This document shows, piece by piece, positions 1 to 5,277 of a DNA stretch of 5,872 bases. Within the stretch, counting starts at the first letter, position 1; the number at the start of each line of letters is the position of its first letter. A model generated the notes under the pieces. The model was given only the letters and a program-made list of their open reading frames with translations. It was not told the DNA's origin and ran no database searches. Made by a program: the position numbers and the translations under genes. This stretch comes from DASVWH01 sp036389715 (GTDB taxonomy: Bacteria; Acidobacteriota; Blastocatellia; Pyrinomonadales; Pyrinomonadaceae), in the NCBI GenBank assembly GCA_036389715.1, contig DASVWH010000103.1, positions 1-5,872 of the forward strand. The letters run 5' to 3'.

Positions 1-1
1 G

Positions 2-889
2 CCACACAAAACCTTGATCGCCTCGCTTCTCTTATTCGCCCTCATCGGTCTGACCGCGGGCCAGGCCGGGCGGCGGCCGCGTCCGGCCGATGAAGGCGCT
101 GTCATGCTCAACGTCGTCGCCGCGCGCGAGGACGATTCAAAAGCGCGGATTACGTCCAAGCAGGTCTCGCTCTACGACGGCGGGATCGAGCAGACGATCA
201 AGAATTTCTCGCCCGACCCGTCGCCCGCGCGGATAGTTCTCCTGGTTGATAACTCCCTGACGATTCGTGCGGACGTGAAGAAGCTCGAAGAGGCTGCGCG
301 CGAGTTTGCCTACGAGATTTACGAGGGGGACCAACTGCTCATCGTCGGCTATGACGAGCAGGCCGAGATCGTCACGGACTGGACCGACGACGCGAAGAAG
401 GTCGAAGCCTCGCTGGCGGGCTTTCGCAAGAAGGGCGAGCCGCATCTCTTCGATGCCTTGATGGCCGTCACACAGGAAGCGCTGCTGCCTTTAAGAGCCT
501 CCAACCAGAAGCGCATCATCGTCGTCATCAGCGACGGGCTCGACCGCGGCAGCAAGACGAAGTTCGACCAGGCGCTCGCCGAGCTGCAATCGCAGGACAT
601 TACGGTCTACGCGGTCCAAGCGCCGGACCGGACGGGCGGCGCTCTGCGGCGCGACCAACCGAAGCCCGTGCAGGTGATAGACAAGCTGGCGGAGGGGACG
701 GGCGGCCGCATCTTTCCCATTAACGCCCCGCGCGACGCCGCCAAGGCTATCTGCGACGAGCTACGCAATAATCGCTATGTGCTCTCTTATGCCCCGGCCA
801 ACGTCTCTTACGGCGACGTGCGCCGCCTGCTCGTCATGGCCGATTCCGGCATCAACATCCGCGCCAAGACGGCCCAACCGCCCAAATAG
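2..889 (+). CDS. Secreted VWA-domain protein, VWFA-related acidobacterial type (5' end outside window)
   Basis: The frame is open to the left edge (2-4 onward encodes P-H-K-T-L before a hydrophobic run), so the true start is probably just upstream. A TTG at 14 is the only in-window candidate near the edge and would cut into the basic n-region of the signal peptide. Counting from that TTG, residues 2-17 form the hydrophobic core of an export signal. The VWA fold spans about 73-202: strand 'IVLLVDNS' with the DxSxT metal-site motif at D79/S81/T83, strand 'QLLIVGYD' (107-114), and 'VVISDG' with D174. The usual MIDAS threonine before the 'LFDAL' helix is Pro143 here (GEPHLFDAL, 141-149), so metal binding may be impaired. 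The C-terminus has 'RYVLSYAP' (254-261) and a short beta tail, typical of the VWFA-related family described mostly from Acidobacteria. The protein is probably periplasmic or surface-exposed and mediates protein contacts; the ligand is unknown. The stop is TAG at 887-889. The family call is firm, the function is not. Confidence 0.88.
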   Translation, partial: PHKTLIASLLLFALIGLTAGQAGRRPRPADEGAVMLNVVAAREDDSKARITSKQVSLYDGGIEQTIKNFSPDPSPARIVLLVDNSLTIRADVKKLEEAAREFAYEIYEGDQLLIVGYDEQAEIVTDWTDDAKKVEASLAGFRKKGEPHLFDALMAVTQEALLPLRASNQKRIIVVISDGLDRGSKTKFDQALAELQSQDITVYAVQAPDRTGGALRRDQPKPVQVIDKLAEGTGGRIFPINAPRDAAKAICDELRNNRYVLSYAPANVSYGDVRRLLVMADSGINIRAKTAQPPK

Positions 890-1078
890 AAATGTTGAGT
901 TGTCAGTTATAGAGGAGCAGCAAGCGGAAGAGCGGAAGCGTGTCGAAGGAAAATAGCGCGGAAGAGCGTTGATGGAAAACAGCCCGCCCCGAATATCCGG
1001 CTCGAACATCCGGCTCAGGCTCAGGTTCTCGATCCTTTTACCGCTTTAATCCTTGAGCCTTCTATCCTGACACATAGC
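890..1078. other. Intergenic spacer with short degenerate repeats
   Basis: No credible gene is seen. The stretch holds GCGGAAGAGCG twice (924-934 and 958-968) with a further GCGGAAG at 932-938, ATCCGGCTC twice (995-1003 and 1008-1016), and tandem GGCTCA at 1012-1023. The second GGCTCA plus GG (1018-1025) can pair imperfectly with CCTTGAGCC at 1051-1059 across a 25-base loop. There is no T-run after it on either strand, so I do not call a terminator. The spacer lies at the 3' ends of two converging genes (VWA protein and the 62-residue protein). Confidence 0.5.
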
Positions 1079-1267
1079 TCATCGTTTATTCTGTCTTGAG
1101 TAGATGTAGAACATCACTATGATGACGGCGAGGAAGATTGTCTCCAGCAGGGCGAAATAGGCTGGGTCGAAGCGTCCGGCTTCGTCGTGAGCGTCCTGGT
1201 AGACGACGAAAGTGGCGATGGCCAGCGCGGTCGTGAGCCAGATGGCCTGGCGTTTCGCGTCCCACAT
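1079..1267 (-). CDS. Small two-helix membrane protein, 62 aa, function unknown
   Basis: This short ORF looks real because its hydrophobicity is organised. Helix one is about residues 8-24 (IWLTTALAIATFVV core) and helix two about 37-56 (ALLETIFLAVIIVMFYIY). An acidic loop (QDAHDEAGRFDPA) separates them, and basic residues sit at both ends (K5, R6; C-terminal RQNKR). By the positive-inside rule both termini face the cytoplasm and the loop is outside. The start is ATG at 1265-1267. A GGAG (complement of 1280-1283) sits 12 bases upstream, a rather long spacing. A possible -10 element, CATAAT on the minus strand (1359-1364), lies in the 159-base gap to the divergent zinc-ribbon gene, but its -35 (TTGCGA, 19-base spacer) is poor. 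A plus-strand frame overlapping it is an upstream extension of the zinc-ribbon ORF and is less plausible. I do not recognise a family. Confidence 0.68.
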   Translation of the reverse strand: MWDAKRQAIWLTTALAIATFVVYQDAHDEAGRFDPAYFALLETIFLAVIIVMFYIYSRQNKR

Positions 1268-1411
1268 CGGTTGTCAGTTCTCCGCGAGGCGTTCTTGCGC
1301 TCCGAGCACCGGGCCTCTGTTTTCCGTCGGGTGACTACAGTCTTCCATCTCGGCCTCGATTATGCCACACTAAGGCGCACGCTTCGCAATAGTTCGCCGA
1401 TCTCTTCAAAA

Positions 1412-1416
1412 AAGGA
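1412..1416 (+). promoter_or_regulatory. Ribosome binding site that sets the zinc-ribbon gene start
   Basis: AAGGA lies ten bases before the ATG at 1427. The frame stays open upstream to about 1187, but the extra 80 codons overlap the 62-residue minus-strand gene and have no family character. The protein starting at 1427 begins straight at its CxxC motif (M-Y-C-P-Q-C), so this site and the domain boundary agree. Confidence 0.6.
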
Positions 1417-1426
1417 TTCTCCAGTA

Positions 1427-1987
1427 ATGTATTGTCCGCAATGCGGTCAGAAGCAGGTTTCCGACGATGTGCGTTTCTGTTCGAGATGCGGGTTCCCGCT
1501 CGCCGGTGTGCTCGAACTGCTGACCAGCGGCGGAGTCCTCCCCGTGAGGCTCGCGGAAGGGCAGGAAACCGACCTCTCGCCGCGCCGCAAGGGTGTGCGC
1601 CAGGGCGTCATGATGATGCTCATGGGGGCGGTCATCGTGCCCATCCTGGCCGTCCTCGATTCGTTCGAGCACGGGCCCAGCACGCTCGACAGGCTGGTCC
1701 CGCTGGCTGCGATTCTCTTCTTCGCGGGCGGGCTGATGCGCATCATTTATGCCATCGTCTTTGAGCAGAACACGGCGCGCTCGCAGGCGCTGCCCGCAAA
1801 TATCTCGCCCGCGATGCCTTCTCAATTAAACGCCGGCATGCGCGCAGGCGCGCTGCCCCCGCCGCAGAGCACGCCTGTTCCGGTCTTCAGACCGCAGGCC
1901 GGTAATACCGCAGAGCTGGTCCCGCCGAGCGTTACGGAAAACACTACGAGACTGCTGGACGAGACGGAGGCCCCGCGCCGTCAGTAA
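1427..1987 (+). CDS. Zinc-ribbon domain membrane protein, 186 aa, function unknown
   Basis: The first 22 residues are a compact zinc ribbon, CPQCG followed by CSRCG (Cys3, Cys6, Cys18, Cys21), expected to bind one zinc ion by four cysteines. A soluble linker (about 25-58, with RRKG at 53-56) leads to two membrane helices at about 59-77 (GVMMMLMGAVIVPILAVL core) and 89-111 (RLVPLAAILFFAGGLMRIIYAIVF). The remaining 75 residues are Pro/Ala-rich and probably disordered, ending in SVTENTTRLLDETEAPRRQ. With two helices, ribbon and tail should lie on the same side, and the basic residues suggest the cytoplasm. Proteins of this plan are common hypothetical proteins in Acidobacteria. Catalytic residues are not seen, so a structural or sensory role is guesswork. 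It is divergent from the 62-residue membrane protein and convergent with the aminotransferase, 47 bases away, with no terminator hairpin visible between. Confidence 0.85.
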   Translation: MYCPQCGQKQVSDDVRFCSRCGFPLAGVLELLTSGGVLPVRLAEGQETDLSPRRKGVRQGVMMMLMGAVIVPILAVLDSFEHGPSTLDRLVPLAAILFFAGGLMRIIYAIVFEQNTARSQALPANISPAMPSQLNAGMRAGALPPPQSTPVPVFRPQAGNTAELVPPSVTENTTRLLDETEAPRRQ

Positions 1988-2034
1988 AGGCAGGGCCAGT
2001 AAGGGTGAGCGTCCGGGCCGGAGCGTCTTGCGGT

Positions 2035-3234
2035 TCAGGTACCGGCGCGCAGCTTGGTGAGCCGCTCGGCGGCCGCGAGCAGCGTCTCGTCCTTTTTGCA
2101 GAAGCAGAAGCGGACCTGCTGCGAGCCGAGTTGCGGGTCGCTGTAGAAGGAGGAGCCGGGCACGCAGGCGACGCCGATTTCGCGTATCAGGTGGCGCGTG
2201 AATTCGACATCGGATTTGAATCGGAAGCCGCTGATGTCGGTCATGATGTAGTAAGCGCCGTCGGGGCTGAAGGTGCGAAAGCCCGCATCTTCCAGCACAG
2301 GCAGGAGGAGGTCCCGCCGCGCGCGATACTCTGCCCGCAGCCTGTCGTAGTAGTCCTCCGGCAGCGAGAGCGCATAGGCTCCGGCGGCTTGCAGCGGCGC
2401 GGCCGCCCCGACGGTCAGAAAATCGTGAACCTTGCGAATCGCGCCGGTCACTTCCGGTGGGGCCAGCACGTAGCCGACGCGCCAGCCCGTCACGGAGTAG
2501 GTCTTCGACATCGAGTTGACGACGACGGTCCGCTCGCGCATCCCATCCAGTTGAGCCATCGAGATGTGCTCGACCTCGGCCGTCTCGCGCGGGTAGATGA
2601 TGTGCTCGTAAATCTCGTCCGTGAAGCAGAGCGCGTCGTGCTCGCGGCAGAGCGCGGCGATGAACTCCAGCTCTTCGCGCGTGAAGACTTTGCCCGTCGG
2701 GTTATTCGGATTGCAGATGATGATGGCCTTGGTCTTCGGGTTGAAGGCGGCGCGCAGCTCTTCGCGGTCGAATGTCCAGTCGGGCGCGCGCAGCGCAACG
2801 TAGCGCGGGCGCGCGTCCGAGAGAATCGCGTCCGGCGCATAGTTCTCGTAAAACGGCTCGAAAAGGATGACCTCTTCGCCGGGGTCAACGGTCGCCATCA
2901 TGGCCGCGATCATCCCTTCGGTCGAGCCGCACGTGACCGTAATCTCCCGCTCGGGGTCAATCTCCAGGCCCAGATACCACTTCGTCTTGCGCGCAATGGC
3001 CTCGCGAAAGTCGCGCGCGCCCCAGGTGATGGCGTATTGATTGACATCATTCGTGATGGCCTCGATGGCGGCGCGCTTGATGTCGGGCGGGGCTGCAAAG
3101 TCAGGAAAACCCTGCGAAAGATTGACCGCGCCGTGTTTCAGGGCTTCGCGCGTCATCTCGCGGATGACGGATTCCGTGAAACGGCTGGCCTTATTCGAGA
3201 TATAGCGTTGAGGTGGTGAAGCCGAGGGCGTCAT
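2035..3234 (-). CDS. PLP-dependent class I/II aminotransferase, kynurenine/methionine aminotransferase-like
   Basis: This is a complete 399-residue fold-type I aminotransferase, close to the usual length (about 385-400). The N-terminal substrate-binding segment has 'LSQGFPDFAAPPDI' (39-52). The cofactor phosphate loop is 'GSTEG' (103-107), and an aromatic ring to stack on PLP is at F128/Y129. 'NPNNPTGK' (175-182) supplies the Asn that contacts the cofactor, and 'TDEIYE' supplies D206 (pyridine nitrogen) and Y209. 'SMSKTYSVTGWRVGY' carries the Schiff-base lysine K244. R375 in 'QQVRFCF' is the expected substrate carboxylate arginine. The 'QGFPDF' and 'FYENYAPDAI' segments resemble YbdL (methionine aminotransferase) and kynurenine aminotransferases more than classical AspC. 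It should be cytoplasmic and transfer an amino group from an amino acid to a 2-oxo acid; the exact substrate cannot be read from sequence. The ATG at 3232-3234 has only a weak GAG-type ribosome site but keeps the conserved N-terminal 'RYISNKASRF' segment. It appears monocistronic. Confidence 0.95.
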   Translation of the reverse strand: MTPSASPPQRYISNKASRFTESVIREMTREALKHGAVNLSQGFPDFAAPPDIKRAAIEAITNDVNQYAITWGARDFREAIARKTKWYLGLEIDPEREITVTCGSTEGMIAAMMATVDPGEEVILFEPFYENYAPDAILSDARPRYVALRAPDWTFDREELRAAFNPKTKAIIICNPNNPTGKVFTREELEFIAALCREHDALCFTDEIYEHIIYPRETAEVEHISMAQLDGMRERTVVVNSMSKTYSVTGWRVGYVLAPPEVTGAIRKVHDFLTVGAAAPLQAAGAYALSLPEDYYDRLRAEYRARRDLLLPVLEDAGFRTFSPDGAYYIMTDISGFRFKSDVEFTRHLIREIGVACVPGSSFYSDPQLGSQQVRFCFCKKDETLLAAAERLTKLRAGT

Positions 3235-3497
3235 GGTTTTATCTCGCTCGCAAAAAATAGGAAGAAATCCGGTCGGAAACGAGTTATGATGCTCTCACAG
3301 AGGGCGCGCGCCATGCAACCGCCGCCGCCGCGAGCGCATCTCTCTAGTCTCGTCCGGTCACTCGGCAGCGACCGGCTGTTCCGGCGCTTCAGCCACTCCT
3401 CTTTACTTATCTCCTCGCGACGGGGCTTCTGAAGATGGATGTTTCCCGGTCAGTCGGACTGAAGAAGGATTTTTACGCGAAGACGCACGGAGTAAGA
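3235..3497. other. Divergent intergenic region between aminotransferase and SGNH gene
   Basis: This region carries the control sequences for two divergent genes. A TATGAT (3285-3290, plus strand) could be a -10 element, but the -35 position (AAGAAA at 3262-3267) is poor. GGCGCGCGCC at 3303-3312 is a 10-base palindrome. CCGGTC (3354-3359) and GACCGG (3370-3375) form a perfect 6-bp stem with a 10-base loop in what would be the SGNH leader. A 39-codon ORF at 3313-3432 has a GAGGG eight bases before its ATG. An ATG at 3435 is in frame with the SGNH gene but is not the preferred start. Confidence 0.45.
3489..3492 (+). promoter_or_regulatory. Ribosome binding site that sets the SGNH gene start
   Basis: GGAG lies five bases before the ATG at 3498. 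Two other in-frame ATGs exist: 3435, with no good Shine-Dalgarno sequence at normal spacing, and 3513, 20 bases from this GGAG and without one of its own. The 3498 start also gives a normal short n-region (MISGSMKK) before the signal-peptide core. Confidence 0.6.
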
Positions 3498-4757
3498 ATG
3501 ATTAGTGGCTCGATGAAAAAGTTTGTCGCAATCTCTCTCGGCCTGATCTTTCAGACGGGCCTTCTGATGTCCATCATCCCGGTCCGGGCGCAGCAGGACG
3601 CCGCGCAACAGCCGGTCACGATGCCCAGAAGCATCCGCGGCATTGAGAACGCCGCCGCGCTCGACAAATTCTTTCGCTCGCTCTCGACCGTTAAGCGACG
3701 CATAGAGCCTGTGCGAATCATGCACTTCGGCGATTCGCACACGGCCGCAGACATTCTCACGGCCGAAATCAGGAGAGGCTTTCAGCGCGACTTCGGCGAC
3801 GGCGGGGCCGGTTACATGGTCCCGCGCAACCCGATGAGCACGCCCAGGCGCGGGGTCTTGAGCGGAGCGACTTCGGGCTGGGTGGTTGACGGCATCGGCG
3901 GCAGGGTCGAAGCCAACGGTATTTACGGCTTGGCCGGAATCAGCCTCGGGACGACGCAGTCGGGCGAGCGCGCCTGGCTCGAAACCACCTGCAACCATTT
4001 CGAGGTCTATTACCTGCGCCAGCCCGGCGGCGGCACGATAGACATCGCCGTTGACGGCATCAGCGTCGTCGAGCAGCCCATCTCGCTGGCCTCCGACGCG
4101 CCCCTGCCCGACTATTTCACTTTCGACGCGCCCGCCGACCGCAATCACCGGATAGAAGTCCGCACCGTCACGCCCGGCAAGACGCGCATCCTCGGCATCG
4201 TCACGGAACACATCGCGCCCGGCGTCAGCTATGACGTGCTCGGCATCAACGGCGCGCGGGCCACGCGGCTGCTCAGCTGGAACGACACGGCCTTTGTTGA
4301 CAACCTCGTCCAGCGCAAGCCGGACCTCATCATTATCGCTTACGGGACCAACGAAGTGACCGACCCGGACTGGACGGTCGAATCATACCAGCGGATGTTC
4401 GCGGGCATCCTGCGCCGCTTCCGCCGCGCCGCGCCGCAGGCCTCGATTATCGTCTACGGGCCGCCGGACCGCGGCGACGTGGCGCTGGCGGGCAGCAAGA
4501 TGCCCGCGATGATCGAAGCGCAGCGCCGCGCGGCCTTTGAAGTCGGGGCCGCATTCTGGAATTCGTATGGCGCGATGGGCGGCTCGGGCTCGATGGGCGC
4601 CTGGGCCTCGCTGGGGCTGGCGCAGGGCGACCGCGTTCACCTGACCAAAGACGGCTACGTCAGGATGGGCGGGATGTTTTACGAGGACGTGACGGACGCT
4701 TATAAGAAGTATCTCTCGCGCGCGCCGCGAACTCAGCCGCGCAGGGGACGGCAGTAG
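3498..4757 (+). CDS. Exported SGNH/GDSL-family esterase or O-acyltransferase
   Basis: Numbering is from the ATG at 3498 (419 aa); starting at 3435 would add 21 residues. A signal peptide covers about 1-31 (MKK, then KFVAISLGLIFQTGLLMSII, with cleavage likely after VRA), so the protein acts outside the inner membrane. SGNH blocks appear in order. Block I is HFGDSH (76-81) with nucleophile Ser80. Block II Gly is probably in 'GINGA' (from about 249). Block III is 'AYGTNE' (281-286) with Asn285. Block V is 'DRVHLT' with Asp378 and His381. About 165 residues between blocks I and II form a Gly- and beta-rich region (for example 'EVYYLRQPGGGTIDIAVDG', from about 169), which resembles the inserted carbohydrate-binding-like domain of Ape1-type O-acetylpeptidoglycan esterases. 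Likely substrates are O-acyl groups on envelope glycans. The MBOAT gene 520 bases downstream on the same strand supports a role in glycan O-acylation. Hydrolase versus transferase activity cannot be settled here. Confidence 0.88.
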   Translation: MISGSMKKFVAISLGLIFQTGLLMSIIPVRAQQDAAQQPVTMPRSIRGIENAAALDKFFRSLSTVKRRIEPVRIMHFGDSHTAADILTAEIRRGFQRDFGDGGAGYMVPRNPMSTPRRGVLSGATSGWVVDGIGGRVEANGIYGLAGISLGTTQSGERAWLETTCNHFEVYYLRQPGGGTIDIAVDGISVVEQPISLASDAPLPDYFTFDAPADRNHRIEVRTVTPGKTRILGIVTEHIAPGVSYDVLGINGARATRLLSWNDTAFVDNLVQRKPDLIIIAYGTNEVTDPDWTVESYQRMFAGILRRFRRAAPQASIIVYGPPDRGDVALAGSKMPAMIEAQRRAAFEVGAAFWNSYGAMGGSGSMGAWASLGLAQGDRVHLTKDGYVRMGGMFYEDVTDAYKKYLSRAPRTQPRRGRQ

Positions 4758-4765
4758 TCGCCGCC

Positions 4766-4786
4766 GGGGCGCTTGCGCCCCTTTTT
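4766..4786 (+). terminator. Intrinsic terminator after the SGNH gene
   Basis: GGGGCG (4766-4771), loop CTTG, CGCCCC (4776-4781), then TTTTT (4782-4786). The stem is six perfect G/C pairs with a four-base loop and an immediate T-run. It begins nine bases past the TAG stop at 4755-4757, so it should end the SGNH transcript before the MBOAT gene. Confidence 0.9.
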
Positions 4787-4829
4787 ACCGGTCTCCGGGG
4801 GCAAGTTTAACTCTTTACGCGCTATCAGG

Positions 4830-4858
4830 TTGACGCCGCTCCCTAGCTTTTGTATATT
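4830..4858 (+). promoter_or_regulatory. Sigma-70-type promoter for the MBOAT transcription unit
   Basis: TTGACG (4830-4835) and TATATT (4853-4858) each match five of six consensus bases and are separated by 17 bases, with TG directly before the -10. Transcription would begin near 4865. It sits just beyond the SGNH terminator and points at the MBOAT gene about 410 bases away. It is the best promoter match I found in the window, but it is predicted by eye and the host's sigma preference is unknown. Confidence 0.65.
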
Positions 4859-5277
4859 CCGAGCCGATGGTGAAAGCGCCCGGTGCTTCGGCTGTCTTCT
4901 CTTCCGAGAGCCCCGAGCGCAGGTGCGAAACCCGTCCGGCAGTTCAATATTTCAGATCAAAGCGAATTTGTTTTCCCGCAAACATCAAGAGGACATGCTC
5001 ACCCCCGGCTCTCCTACGGTCTTTGCAGCCCGCGTTACGGATTTTCCTCTAGCCCGCAAGTTAGTGTGGATAACCACAGTAATGATAAGCGGTTAGACGC
5101 AACCTCGTCCTACGGATGCCCTTTCTTCAGATCGTTGCTGCACGCGTAACAACCGGCGCGTCTCTTTGTCATAATTCGGGACGGCCCGCGGCAGGCGACT
5201 CGCGCTGCGGGGTCTGTCCGCAAGCCCTTCTTCTGTGAGTCTTGATTCAAGCGTTTCGCCTGATGGAGTGATTCGAG
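4859..5277 (+). other. Long gene-free leader ahead of the MBOAT gene
   Basis: I find no credible coding region: the overlapping short frames have no domain, no membrane pattern and no consistent ribosome site. If the 4830-4858 promoter is real, most of this is a 5' untranslated region of about 410 bases. Structured elements seen are CTCT-TCCG-AGAG (4899-4910); TGTGG-ATAA-CCACA (5065-5078), which includes a perfect DnaA-box sequence at 5065-5073; TGCGG (5206-5210) pairing with CCGCA (5218-5222), extendable by two pairs past one bulged A; and the odd-centred dyad CTTGA-T-TCAAG (5241-5251), 26 bases before the start codon. A weaker alternative -10, CATAAT, is at 5170-5175. I do not recognise a known riboswitch or small RNA. 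Confidence 0.5.

Noticed and set aside
761..1009. An 82-codon minus-strand frame
   Set aside because: It overlaps the 3' end of the VWA gene and the repeat-containing spacer, with no domain character.
1018..1059. Inverted repeat GGCTCAGG / CCTTGAGCC as a terminator
   Set aside because: The loop is 25 bases, the stem is imperfect, and no T-run follows on either strand.
1187..1426. Upstream extension of the zinc-ribbon ORF by 80 codons
   Set aside because: It overlaps the minus-strand 62-residue membrane gene, shows no domain character, and a ribosome site precedes the ATG at 1427, where the CxxC motif begins.
2005..3219. A 404-codon open frame on the plus strand
   Set aside because: It lies antisense over the aminotransferase, whose motifs and catalytic residues are all intact. 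The translation is Arg/Gly/Val-rich without domain character, as expected from GC-rich codon shadowing.
3450..4211. A 253-codon open frame on the minus strand
   Set aside because: Antisense shadow of the SGNH gene, which has a signal peptide and all SGNH blocks.
4788..4798. CCGG-TCT-CCGG hairpin after the SGNH terminator
   Set aside because: Only four pairs with a three-base loop and no T-run; too weak to call.
4862..4893. Riboswitch-like stem AGCCG ... CGGCT containing GGTGAAAG
   Set aside because: The GGTGAAAG word recalls cobalamin-type elements, but the rest of that consensus, including any B12-box-like segment, is absent, and the stem begins before the expected transcription start.
4939..4960. 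tRNA-like GTTCAAT segment
   Set aside because: No matching acceptor, D-arm or anticodon arm can be assembled around it.
4773..5149. Three overlapping short plus-strand frames in the gap between SGNH and MBOAT genes
   Set aside because: One runs through the terminator hairpin. None has a good ribosome site, a recognisable domain or a membrane pattern.
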